Below are positions 25,098 through 32,526 of a stretch of DNA of 64,000 nt, in pieces. Below the pieces are notes generated by a model. That model saw only the letters and a list, made by a program, of their open reading frames with translations, searched no databases and was not told where the DNA came from. Numbering within the stretch: position 1 is the first letter of the stretch; the number at the start of each line of letters is the position of its first letter. This stretch comes from an uncultured Mycoplasmatota bacterium (GTDB lineage Bacteria; Bacillota_I; Bacilli_A; RF39; UBA660). Where the stretch lies: contig USFG01000001.1 of NCBI GenBank assembly GCA_900553855.1, positions 127,702 through 191,701 on the forward strand. Reading direction: 5' to 3'. The position numbers and the translations under genes are program-made.

Positions 25098-25604
25098 ATG
25101 GATAAAGAAGAATTCATAAATGTATTTATTTTAAAATCCGTATTAAGAGATAATAGATTAACTTTTTTAGAAAGATTATTATTAATTCATATAATAAGTC
25201 TTTGTAAGAAAAATGGTTATTGTTGGGCTACTAATAGATATTTTTGTGATATTTATAATGTAACACAGGTAACTATATCAAAAAGTATAAGTAATTTAGC
25301 CACCTTTGGTTATATTAAGACTCAATACGATAATACGAGTACAAATAATTCTAAGCGTATAATTAAATTATCAGAAGTCTTAAATTTAAAATTAAAAAGT
25401 ATTAAAGATAATTTTAATACAGGCTATAAACTAAACTTTAAACAATATAATAATAAATTAAATAAAAAAGAAGATAGTATTTATTATAAAGATGAAGATG
25501 GTAATGAATACTGGCATGGTAAGTTAATACCTAAAAATGAAGCAACTATTGAAGAACAAGAAGAATTAAAAAAATTATTAAGTGATATATACGAGGAGGA
25601 ATAA
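25098..25604 (+). CDS. helix-turn-helix protein, replication/regulatory type, of the element
   Basis: From MDKEEFINVFILKSVLRD the 168-residue protein has a winged-helix domain (LTFLERLLLIHIISLCKKNGYCWATNRYFCDIYNVTQVTISKSISNLATFGYI), as in element and phage replisome-organiser or regulator proteins. A charged C-terminal part ends GKLIPKNEATIEEQEELKKLL, where DEDGNEYWHGKLI resembles a short capping motif. No good ribosome site was found for this ATG or for the in-frame TTG at 25065. I chose the ATG because the TTG overlaps a palindromic site. It may be a replication initiator helper or a repressor. Alone, it cannot be assigned further. Confidence 0.6.
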   Translation: MDKEEFINVFILKSVLRDNRLTFLERLLLIHIISLCKKNGYCWATNRYFCDIYNVTQVTISKSISNLATFGYIKTQYDNTSTNNSKRIIKLSEVLNLKLKSIKDNFNTGYKLNFKQYNNKLNKKEDSIYYKDEDGNEYWHGKLIPKNEATIEEQEELKKLLSDIYEEE

Positions 25605-25624
25605 GAAATAAAATGAAAAAGACA

Positions 25625-25642
25625 CTCATAAAATTTTATGAG
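25625..25642. promoter_or_regulatory. 18-bp perfect palindrome
   Basis: CTCATAAAATTTTATGAG is perfectly self-complementary and lies between the HTH gene and the small gene at 25650, whose ribosome site (GAGGTGG) overlaps its right end. It could be an operator, or an RNA hairpin hiding the ribosome site. Confidence 0.5.
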
Positions 25643-25649
25643 GTGGCTT

Positions 25650-25748
25650 ATGTTTAAAATTACGGAAACTTTTAAAAAAGATGATAATGCTCTTAATTTG
25701 GTGGATTTGTTAAATAAATATATAAAAAGTGTACTAATTAAAAATTAG
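25650..25748 (+). CDS. 32-aa small element protein
   Basis: The peptide MFKITETFKKDDNALNLVDLLNKYIKSV plus four residues is encoded from an ATG with GAGGTGG 7 bases upstream. It lies just before the recombinase gene. Short, charged peptides in this position are common in clostridial serine-recombinase elements, but I cannot name the family. Support is the ribosome site, the position and the coding-like composition; it could be spurious. Confidence 0.4.
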   Translation: MFKITETFKKDDNALNLVDLLNKYIKSVLIKN

Positions 25749-25765
25749 CACATTCGCGAGTTTGA

Positions 25766-25788
25766 ATATAAAGTATTATACTTTATAT
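25766..25788. promoter_or_regulatory. inverted repeat upstream of the recombinase gene
   Basis: A perfect 10-bp repeat ATATAAAGTA/TACTTTATAT with a 3-base centre lies 37 bases before the recombinase start, a candidate operator controlling excision. Confidence 0.5.
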
Positions 25789-25825
25789 GGCTTTGATTGT
25801 TATACAAAAAAGAAAGGAGTAATAA

Positions 25826-27400
25826 ATGTATAACGGATTGATACAAATGCCAAATAATATTTATAGAGCTGTCATATATATAAGATTATCTGAAGCAGAT
25901 GAAGGAAAATCTTATGAATCAGAAAGTGAAAGTATTACTAATCAAAGAAATTTATTAATGAATTTTGTAAAAGAAAAAGGTTTTATATTTGTTGGAGAAT
26001 ATGTTGATGACGGATATTCTGGTACTAATTTTGAAAGACCTGGATTTACTAAAATGATTGAAGACATTAAAAACAAAATGGCTAATTTGGTTATAGTAAA
26101 AGATTTATCAAGATTAGGTAGAGATCATGTTATGACAGGATATTATATAGAAAACTTTTTTCCAGAAAATAATATAAGATTTATATCATTACAAGAAAAC
26201 TACGATAGTGCAATTAATCAAGCAAGTAATGATTCATCGACATTTATAATTGCTTGTAATGATTATTATAGTAGGCAAAATTCTATTAAAATTAGAAGTG
26301 TTTTAAATGATAAAAGAAAGAAAGGTAAGTTTATTGGAAGTAATCCAAGTTATGGTTATATGAAAGATCCAGAAGAAAAAGGGCATTTAATACCAGATCC
26401 AGAATATGCGCCAGTAGTTAAAAAAATATTTGAAATGGCTGCTAATGGTGTAGGGTTATCTGATATAACTTCATATTTAAATGATAATAAAATTAAAACA
26501 CCTAGCAGTTTAAAACGAAAAAATCCTAATTCTAAAATGAGATATAATGAACAATGGACTACATCATCAGTTAAAAAGATATTAAAGAATAGAATGTATA
26601 CAGGTGACATGGTTCAAAGTACACAGACCAAAGTAAATTATAAATCTAAAAAGAAAAAATCTCTTCCAAAAAGCAATTGGGACATAGTTCCTGGAACACA
26701 TGAACCATTAGTTGATAAACTAACATTTGAAAGAATACAAGGTAATGTCAAAAGGACTAATGTAAGTGTTAGTAATAGAGAAAAAAGATTATTTGAAAAT
26801 TTACTATTTTGCAAAGAATGCGGTAATGCATTAACTATTACGTACCGAAAAAATCATAATTATTGGACTATTAATTGTAATAAATATGCAAGAGATCCAA
26901 GAAGAAGACTATGTGAACCACATTTTATGCCATATGATAAATTAGAAGAAGCTTTACTTGAAGTAGTAAGAACAACCTGTAAAGATTATATTAATAAAAT
27001 TGATTCTAAAGTCTTATCAAAGGAAATAGCAGATAAAAATAGTAGTAAGAATGATAATAAGGAAAAGATAAGATATTTAGAAAATAAGATAAAAGAATAT
27101 ATCTCAAAAATAGATATGTTATATGAAGATAAGTTTAGAGGTAATATTTCAGAGGCTACTTATAAAAGGTTATCACAGGAAACAGAAAGACTTTTGAATA
27201 AGTCCCAGTTAGATTTAGAAAGATATAAAAATATTAAAAAAGAAAGTATCAAAACAAAAGAATTAGAAGAATATGAAAAAAGAATAAGAGAATTAATTGA
27301 TATAAAGAAACCTACTAGAGAACTTTTACAAACATTAATTGATAAAATTGAAATTGATAAGAATAAAAATATTGAAATTTTCTATAAATTCATGATTTAA
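25826..27400 (+). CDS. large serine recombinase (TnpX/phiC31-like integrase)
   Basis: The 524-residue protein has the resolvase catalytic domain (YIRLSEADEG with nucleophile S22; LVIVKDLSRLGRDH; DDGYSGTNFERPGF). The recombinase domain follows (GSNPSYGYMKDPEEKGHLIPDPEYAPVVKKIFEMA), then a zinc ribbon (LLFCKECGNALTITY with a later C...C pair) and a coiled-coil tail (about 400-480). This is the full large-serine-recombinase layout, so it should be active. It would join attB and attP at a 2-base core, here GG. AAAGGAG precedes the ATG. A catalytic Ser, the Arg/Asp-rich block and the zinc ligands are all visible. Confidence 0.95.
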   Translation: MYNGLIQMPNNIYRAVIYIRLSEADEGKSYESESESITNQRNLLMNFVKEKGFIFVGEYVDDGYSGTNFERPGFTKMIEDIKNKMANLVIVKDLSRLGRDHVMTGYYIENFFPENNIRFISLQENYDSAINQASNDSSTFIIACNDYYSRQNSIKIRSVLNDKRKKGKFIGSNPSYGYMKDPEEKGHLIPDPEYAPVVKKIFEMAANGVGLSDITSYLNDNKIKTPSSLKRKNPNSKMRYNEQWTTSSVKKILKNRMYTGDMVQSTQTKVNYKSKKKKSLPKSNWDIVPGTHEPLVDKLTFERIQGNVKRTNVSVSNREKRLFENLLFCKECGNALTITYRKNHNYWTINCNKYARDPRRRLCEPHFMPYDKLEEALLEVVRTTCKDYINKIDSKVLSKEIADKNSSKNDNKEKIRYLENKIKEYISKIDMLYEDKFRGNISEATYKRLSQETERLLNKSQLDLERYKNIKKESIKTKELEEYEKRIRELIDIKKPTRELLQTLIDKIEIDKNKNIEIFYKFMI

Positions 27401-27425
27401 AAATTCTGTGCATTATGCACAGAAT
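27398..27425 (-). terminator. minus-strand terminator closing the hairpin-array transcript
   Basis: A perfect 11-bp inverted repeat ATTCTGTGCAT/ATGCACAGAAT (27403-27413, 27415-27425) is followed on the minus strand by TTTTTAAA. It overlaps the recombinase stop codon. It would end transcripts running leftwards through the four-TM gene and the hairpin array. Confidence 0.6.
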
Positions 27426-27462
27426 AGTACATAAAATTAAAACTCGTATATATCACAATTAT

Positions 27463-27689
27463 AACTTCGGCCCAAATTGGTCCGAAACCTAAAGATAAAT
27501 AACTTTGTCCCAAATTGGGATAAGGTTAACATACGACCGTGTTGGTCGAAAGTTATAACTTCGTCGCATATCGCTACGAGGTTAAAAAAATGACAAATTA
27601 ACATGTAATATAATTTTTTGTAAGCCAAATTATAACTTGTGTTCAACTTGGACACAAGTTAAAACTTCTACCCAAGATGGGCAGAAGTT
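27463..27689 (-). repeat. array of six 27-nt covarying hairpins
   Basis: Six units of exactly 27 bases, each able to form a 12-position stem with a 3-base loop, lie at 27463-27489, 27501-27527, 27528-27554, 27557-27583, 27634-27660 and 27663-27689. Most start AACTT and end AAGTT or AGGTT. Four have the apical C-A-nnn-T-G/CCA-nnn-TGG. The middle of the stem differs in every unit but still pairs (for example AACTTGTGTTCA with TGGACACAAGTT). Paired positions change together, which suggests selection on structure. No unit is followed by a T run. On the minus strand the array follows the four-TM gene and precedes a terminator. Function is unknown. Confidence 0.8.
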
Positions 27690-27708
27690 GAATATTATAT
27701 AGTTATAC

Positions 27709-28380
27709 TTATTGCTTTTTTGATAGCTGATTTTTATACTTATCAAAGTTTAAATATATATAAGATAAGTCATCACTCAAGTTTGAACGAATGGTTTTCT
27801 TTGAAGTGAATGATTTATTAATTATTATTTTAAAGATGATTATAGGTATTAAAAATCCAATTATAATTCCTAACGCAGAACCAAGTATAACTGATATTTT
27901 GGTTGTATCTATTGCCTGTGTTTCAGTGTTATATGCAATTTCAATAAAGGATGATAATGTTAATGAAATAGAAACAATCCATCCTAGATAATCTGATTCT
28001 ACTTTAATTGGTTTTTCACTATTATAATAATCAATAGCTAATTTCAAATCATTTTTAGTTTTGAAGTTATATTGTTTCAATAATAGTATGATATTATTAA
28101 AATTTTGTTTTTCGACTTCGCTACTATAAATTTTTAATTTTTCTATAATATTAATTTTCTTTTTTATATTAACATTTTTCATAGTTTTAATATAATTTAT
28201 TATAAAATATCCTATAACGAAAATAAAAAGTAAGGTATAAATAAAATACGGCTTAATATTATCGGAAATTTGTAATAACGAAGAACCTAAAATTAATAAA
28301 AATGATGTAATCCAGTAGAATTTATTAAATTTAGTTTCTCTTAAATTCTTTTTATAATTTTTCTCTATATCTTTAAACAC
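27709..28380 (-). CDS. four-TM membrane protein of the element, unknown function
   Basis: The 223-residue protein has two N-terminal TM helices (about 25-41 and 46-63), a 70-residue cytosolic helical region (NIIEKLKIYSSEVEKQNFNNIILLLKQY), and two C-terminal TM helices (about 132-150 and 163-188), with a basic-to-polar tail. I do not recognise the family. The TM-helix-TM layout resembles small membrane effectors of defence systems (inference). Its GTG start has AGGAG 8 bases upstream and an extended -10 (TG-C-TATAAT). It is transcribed towards the hairpin array with no terminator in between, so gene and array may be one transcript. Confidence 0.6.
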   Translation of the reverse strand: MFKDIEKNYKKNLRETKFNKFYWITSFLLILGSSLLQISDNIKPYFIYTLLFIFVIGYFIINYIKTMKNVNIKKKINIIEKLKIYSSEVEKQNFNNIILLLKQYNFKTKNDLKLAIDYYNSEKPIKVESDYLGWIVSISLTLSSFIEIAYNTETQAIDTTKISVILGSALGIIIGFLIPIIIFKIIINKSFTSKKTIRSNLSDDLSYIYLNFDKYKNQLSKKQ

Positions 28381-28404
28381 GATATCATCTCCTAAATGTC
28401 TTCT

Positions 28405-28413
28405 ATTATAGCA
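28405..28413 (-). promoter_or_regulatory. extended -10 promoter of the four-TM gene
   Basis: On the minus strand the bases read TGCTATAAT, an extended -10, 25 bases upstream of the GTG start and ahead of an AGGAG. No good -35 was seen, as is usual for extended -10 promoters. Confidence 0.6.
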
Positions 28414-28473
28414 TGAATTGCTAAATATATAATCATCAAAACTGATATAAATGTTAAAAACAATTCTATTGAC

Positions 28474-28501
28474 TTGACAAAATTACTGATTATGGTATAA
28501 T
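28474..28501 (+). promoter_or_regulatory. strong sigma-A promoter of the AbiEi-like gene
   Basis: TTGACA (28474-28479) and TATAAT (28496-28501) are separated by 16 bases, with TG one base before the -10. It is one of the closest matches to consensus in the window. It is divergent from the promoter at 28405. Confidence 0.85.
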
Positions 28502-28531
28502 TTCAGTAGAAAAGTCAAAAAGAGGTATAGT

Positions 28532-29158
28532 ATGGAAAAATTAACTATAAAAGAATTTCAAGATAAAAGTAATATCGAAATTATTGAAGAACTTATGAAA
28601 AAAAATAATGGATATATTACTTCAAAGGAATTAGATATGTTTGATATACACAGGATGTATCTTTCAATTATGCAAGAAAAAGAACTTATAAAAAAAGTAG
28701 CAACCGGTATTTATATTGATACTAATAAAATTGAAGATAATTATTATGTCTTTGGTTTAAGTATGCCTAATATAATATATTCTCATATGACTGCTTTATA
28801 TTTTCATGGCCTATCTATAGAGGCTTCAACTGTTGTATATGATATAACAGTAAAACGAAGTTATAATAGTGTTCATTTAAGAAAACATAATGTGTTTTAT
28901 GTTGATAATGATATTTATGAACTTGGACTTGTTGAAGTAGAAACACCTATAGGTAATAAAGTTAAAGCATATGACGTCGAAAGATGTATATGTGATATTA
29001 TTAGATCTAAAAATAGAATGGATTCTGAACATATTAAACATAGTATAAGAGAGTATATAAAAAGAAAGGATAAGGATCTTGTTAAACTATCTTCATATGC
29101 TGAAAAAATGGGTATTAAAGATAGTGTAATGAGTTATGTAGATATGATGTATGATTAG
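28532..29158 (+). CDS. AbiEi-like antitoxin of type IV toxin-antitoxin system (toxin missing)
   Basis: The 208-residue protein has the N-terminal winged helix of AbiEi (IIEELMKKNNGYITSKELDMFDIHRMYLSIMQEKELIKKVATGIYI) and the AbiEi C-terminal domain (IYSHMTALYFHGLS; KAYDVERCICDIIRSKNRMD). AbiEi represses its own promoter and neutralises AbiEii, a nucleotidyltransferase toxin whose gene normally overlaps the antitoxin stop. Here ATGATTAG gives the expected overlapping start, but that frame ends after 18 codons and no nucleotidyltransferase gene follows. The antitoxin is therefore an orphan: a relic, a regulator, or protection against related toxins. Confidence 0.8.
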   Translation: MEKLTIKEFQDKSNIEIIEELMKKNNGYITSKELDMFDIHRMYLSIMQEKELIKKVATGIYIDTNKIEDNYYVFGLSMPNIIYSHMTALYFHGLSIEASTVVYDITVKRSYNSVHLRKHNVFYVDNDIYELGLVEVETPIGNKVKAYDVERCICDIIRSKNRMDSEHIKHSIREYIKRKDKDLVKLSSYAEKMGIKDSVMSYVDMMYD

Positions 29159-29236
29159 TATAGATTTAAATCATAAAGATTTATTTAATAAAATTTTGAA
29201 GATATAATTGATTTATCTGAATTTGAAATAGAGTAG
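29151..29236 (+). pseudogene. probable scar of a deleted AbiEii toxin gene
   Basis: An ATG overlapping the antitoxin stop opens MISIDLNHKDLFNKILKI and then hits a stop. A shifted frame from 29198 reads EDIIDLSEFEIE to a stop at 29236, immediately before the ribosome site of the next gene. The overlap is that expected for AbiEii. No conserved nucleotidyltransferase motif remains, so the call rests on position. Confidence 0.35.
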
Positions 29237-29246
29237 GAGGTAACTT

Positions 29247-30098
29247 ATGAATCAAGATAAAATGCATTTAGTAAATAAAATATTTAAAAATGAAACTATT
29301 AGAACTGTATGGGATAAAGAAGATGAAAAATATTATATTAGTGTTGTTGACATAGTTGGAGTTGTATCTGAAAGTGATAATCCAAGAAATTATTGGAAAG
29401 TATTAAAACATAGACTAAAACAAGAAGGAAATGAGTCGGTTACAAATTGTAACCAACTTAAATTAAAAGCTTCTGATGGTAAATATTATAATACTGATGT
29501 TGTTGATATTGAAGGGATGTTTAGAATTATTGAATCAATTCCTAGTAAGAATGCAGAACCAATTAAACAATGGCTAGCAAAATTGGGTAGTGAGAGAATA
29601 GATGAAACATTTGATCCGTCACTAGCAGCTCAAAGATCAATAGATTTGTATAGAGCAACGGGTTATGATGAAAAATGGATTGCTAAAAGAATAAAAGGTA
29701 TTCAAGATAGAAAACAACTAACTGATGTATGGAAAGATGGCGGAATAACTGAACAAAAAGAATATGCAATTTTAACAAATGAAATTTATAAAGAATGGTC
29801 TGGTATGACTGCAAAACAATATAAATCATTTAAAGGTCTTAGAAAAGAATCATTAAGAGATAATATGACAGATGTTGAAGTAGCATTAGCTGATTTAGGA
29901 GAAATTGCAACAAGAGAAATAGCTAAAAAGAAAAATCCAAAAGGCTTAAATGAAAATATTGAAGTAGCAAGACGTGGTGGTAAAATTGCTGGTAATGCCA
30001 GAGAAGACTTAGAAAAAGAAATTGGTGAAAGTGTAGTTACTAGTAATAATGCGCTAAACTACGAATATGTAGATGAAAAAGAAATTGAAATGAAATAA
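29247..30098 (+). CDS. BRO/DinD-type antirepressor-like protein
   Basis: The 283-residue protein has an N-terminal Bro-N domain (IRTVWDKEDEKYYISVVDIVGVVSESDNPRNYWKVLKHRL). It continues with the longer blocks of the family annotated as phage antirepressor or DinD: VTNCNQLKLKASDGK, IESIPSKNAEPIKQWLAKLG, YDEKWIAKRIKGIQDRKQLTDVWK, EYAILTNEIYKEWSGM and ENIEVARRGGKIAGNAREDLEKEIG. Such proteins bind DNA or repressors in phages and DNA-damage responses. GTAGGAGG precedes the ATG. It follows the AbiEi gene in the same direction. It may tune the element's lysogeny-like switch, but the target is unknown. Confidence 0.8.
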   Translation: MNQDKMHLVNKIFKNETIRTVWDKEDEKYYISVVDIVGVVSESDNPRNYWKVLKHRLKQEGNESVTNCNQLKLKASDGKYYNTDVVDIEGMFRIIESIPSKNAEPIKQWLAKLGSERIDETFDPSLAAQRSIDLYRATGYDEKWIAKRIKGIQDRKQLTDVWKDGGITEQKEYAILTNEIYKEWSGMTAKQYKSFKGLRKESLRDNMTDVEVALADLGEIATREIAKKKNPKGLNENIEVARRGGKIAGNAREDLEKEIGESVVTSNNALNYEYVDEKEIEMK

Positions 30099-30130
30099 AG
30101 TTATATTTTAATTATTATGGAGTAAGTAGT

Positions 30131-31495
30131 ATGGAAAATAAAATAATAAGTAATAAAGCGCAATGTAAAAAATGTAAAGATATTATTGAGTCAAAAGATA
30201 ATAATGATTTAAAAAGATGTACTTGTGGCAGCATAGCAGTAGATGGTGGTCTAGAATATATTAAAAGAATAGGGAATCCAGATGATGTTATAGAGTTATC
30301 TGAATATGAGAAAGAAAATTCCAATCAATTATTATCTAGCCCTTTGAATTCAAATGTTATAAAAAATGATTTTCCTATAGTTAAAATTCCTTCACCATTA
30401 TCCATATCCAATAGTTTTAGTAAAAATTTATTACCAGCAATAAAAATAAATAATTATTTTAGTGATTTAATTAATACTAATTTATCTTCTCCACTACAAA
30501 AGTTTTCAGAATCAATTTTAGAGAGTATAAAACCTAGTTATTTTGATTTTAATCATAGATTAGTGGAAACAATGAAACCAATTATTTCTATGCAAAACGA
30601 ACTGATTTCTAGCATAGTAAAACAGATGAATCCAATGCAAGAAATTGCAAAAAAACTTTCAGAAGCTTTAAAACCGATTACATCACAGATAATTGATAGT
30701 TTACCTAAAATGACATCATATTTTGATGAATTATCAAAGAGTTGGGAAAAAGCGAGAGAAAATCCAGATAGTTTGCTAAATTGGATAGAATATTCAGAAA
30801 AGTTAAGTGAATATATTTGGACTATCCCTTATGACATTTCTTCTGACGAATTAAAAAGCCTGACAACCATAGTAAATTCAGAAAAAGAATTTGATAAATA
30901 TATGTTAAAATATTTTGATAAAGCAAAACTTGAAAAATTGTTTAATGAATTATTATTCAAAATTCCATATAGACATAAAACAATATTAAAACAAATAAAA
31001 AATTCGTTTTATCAGAAGGATTATGCGTTGGCTAATACAGGAATATTATCAGTAATAGATGAATTATGCTCGCAATTTTTATCAGATAAGGGTTGCTTAA
31101 AAAGAAAAGATATATTGCTACCTATAGTAGAAATAATTGATAATACATCCGATGACAATTTTGAAGTAATTCCGATCTTAGTGCTAAATGATAATATTAA
31201 TGTAATATATGAAACTGTTGATTTTAATAAAAGAATTAAAATTAAAACAAATAAAAAAGTTAGAAGAAATCCTAGTCAACATGGGAAATATTTTTCGAAT
31301 AGAAAGATAGATACAATAATGTTATTGAATACTGTTTATTACTTACTAATAGTTATGGATACATATAAACAATATGTAGGAAAGATTATTTATGTAAAAA
31401 ATTCTGCCGAAATTAGTTTTGCGAATATCACATATAGCAGTGATATAAAGAGATTTTATATTAGAAAAAAATATGTAAGAAAAAATAGAAAATAG
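30131..31495 (+). CDS. zinc-ribbon (DUF7695-like) protein with C-terminal HEPN R-x4-H domain
   Basis: The 454-residue protein opens with a four-Cys zinc ribbon (NKAQCKKCKDIIESKDNNDLKRCTCGSIAVDGG; CxxC...CxC). A long polar and helical middle follows (SISNSFSKNLL; MKPIISMQNELISSIVKQM). The C-terminal domain contains VRRNPSQHGKYF, an R-x4-H motif (R379, H384). The surrounding helices (NTGILSVIDELCSQFL; TIMLLNTVYYLLIVMDTY) fit HEPN nucleases of abortive-infection proteins. It is the last gene of the element, ending 20 bases before attR. Zinc ribbon plus HEPN suggests a recognition module joined to an RNase, but this is inference from motifs. Confidence 0.62.
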   Translation: MENKIISNKAQCKKCKDIIESKDNNDLKRCTCGSIAVDGGLEYIKRIGNPDDVIELSEYEKENSNQLLSSPLNSNVIKNDFPIVKIPSPLSISNSFSKNLLPAIKINNYFSDLINTNLSSPLQKFSESILESIKPSYFDFNHRLVETMKPIISMQNELISSIVKQMNPMQEIAKKLSEALKPITSQIIDSLPKMTSYFDELSKSWEKARENPDSLLNWIEYSEKLSEYIWTIPYDISSDELKSLTTIVNSEKEFDKYMLKYFDKAKLEKLFNELLFKIPYRHKTILKQIKNSFYQKDYALANTGILSVIDELCSQFLSDKGCLKRKDILLPIVEIIDNTSDDNFEVIPILVLNDNINVIYETVDFNKRIKIKTNKKVRRNPSQHGKYFSNRKIDTIMLLNTVYYLLIVMDTYKQYVGKIIYVKNSAEISFANITYSSDIKRFYIRKKYVRKNRK

Positions 31496-31503
31496 TTGCA
31501 CTT

Positions 31504-31530
31504 TGACCATCACCAGGTGCAGAAGGTGCC
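31504..31530 (+). other. attR of the serine-recombinase element
   Basis: The element half-arm TGACCATCACCA is 31504-31515 and the GG core 31516-31517. The chromosomal half TGCAGAAGGTGCC follows in the amidase reading frame. Confidence 0.8.
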
Positions 31531-32475
31531 GAAGTAATTTATGCTTTAAGAAATAAAGATACACTTGCTAAGAAAATATTAGATGAATTAGAAAAACAAG
31601 GACAACTAGTTAGAAAATATTATCAAAGAAGATTACCTAGAGATTATAATAAAGATTATTATTATATGTTGAGGAATACGCCTAATACGGAAGCTTTAAT
31701 TGTTGAATATGGTTTTTTAGATAATACAAGTGATGCTAATAAACTTAAAAATAATTATAAAAAATATACTGAGGCTGTTGTTAAAGCGGTAACTGAATAT
31801 GCTGGTTATAAATATGTTCCTCTTGCTGGTAGCGATTATTATGTTGTTAAAAAAGGAGATACATTGTGGAGTATTGCAAGGGCTTATGGTCTAACTGTAG
31901 ACAAGTTAAAATCTCTAAATAATTTGACTAGTAATAATTTAACAATAGGTGATTCATTAATTGTTAAAGATAGTAGTGAAAATAGTGATAATAGTTCTAG
32001 TGCTGATAATAATAAATATTATATAGTTAAAAAGGGTGATAGTTTGTATTCAATTGCTAGAAGAAATAATATGACGGTGGATGAACTTAAGTCTCTAAAT
32101 AATTTAACTAGTAATATTTTATCTATTGGACAGAAATTAATAATTAGTAGTGGTTCTAATGTTCCAAATAATGTTTATGTAGTTAAAAAGGGTGATACTT
32201 TATGGAGTATAGCTAATAATTTTAATGTTAGTGTAAATGATTTGAAGAACGCGAATAATAAGAGTAATAATAGTTTAAGTATTGGAGAACAATTAATTAT
32301 TCCGGGAAAAAGTACTGGCGAAAATGTTAGTACAATTATTTATACAGTTAAGAGCGGAGATAATCTTTATAGTATTGCAAGACGTTATAATGTAACTGTT
32401 AATGAGATAAAATCATTAAATAATTTATCTAGTAATTTACTTAGTATAGGACAAAAATTAAGTATTCCAACATAA
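31516..32475 (+). pseudogene. 3' part of interrupted LysM amidase gene
   Basis: In frame from the att core this reads AEGAEVIYALRNKDTLAKKILDEL, then YYQRRLPRDYNKDYYYMLRNTPNTEALIVEYGFLDN with the catalytic Glu of Amidase_3. Four LysM repeats follow (YYVVKKGDTLWSIARAYGL, YYIVKKGDSLYSIARRNN, YVVKKGDTLWSIANNFN, YTVKSGDNLYSIARRYN) separated by Ser/Asn linkers. LysM binds GlcNAc in peptidoglycan. The segment has no ribosome site at 31516. An internal ATG at 31666 could make a catalytically dead LysM protein. Together with 18531-18790 it completes a 405-residue amidase. Confidence 0.9.
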
Positions 32476-32480
32476 AATAA

Positions 32481-32523
32481 AAAGATTATATTTCTAATAA
32501 ATTAATATTAGGATATAATCTTT
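32481..32523. terminator. bidirectional terminator
   Basis: An 11-bp stem AAAGATTATAT/ATATAATCTTT extends inward with CTAAT/ATTAG. T-rich tracts on both sides serve the amidase and the convergent LCP gene. Confidence 0.82.
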
Positions 32524-32526
32524 TTT

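Larger units (their letters stand above)
18789..31517. mobile_element. 12.7-kb serine-recombinase element with defence cargo, inserted in an amidase gene
   Basis: Both ends share GGTG (18789-18792, 31516-31519). The two halves of the amidase reading frame flank it exactly. The element's own ends, brought together, form a near-palindrome (arms TGACCATCACCA and TGGCGATAGTCA around GG), the expected form of an attP for a large serine recombinase, and such a recombinase lies inside at 25826. Cargo includes TnpV, a BcgI-like RM pair, DUF4268, two HEPN-motif proteins, AbiEi, a BRO-type protein and a four-TM protein. I see no relaxase or conjugation gene, so it is not self-transmissible. The core-to-core length is 12,727 bp. 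Confidence 0.9.

Noticed and set aside
27437..27655. 72-codon minus-strand frame across the hairpin array
   Set aside because: It lies entirely on the palindromic array, has no ribosome site, and its composition follows the repeats. It is treated as a shadow.
27463..27689. CRISPR array or integron attC sites
   Set aside because: No identical direct repeats with unique spacers, no cas or integron integrase gene, and units are 27 bases, too short for attC. The AAC/GTT ends are only superficially similar to attC core sites.
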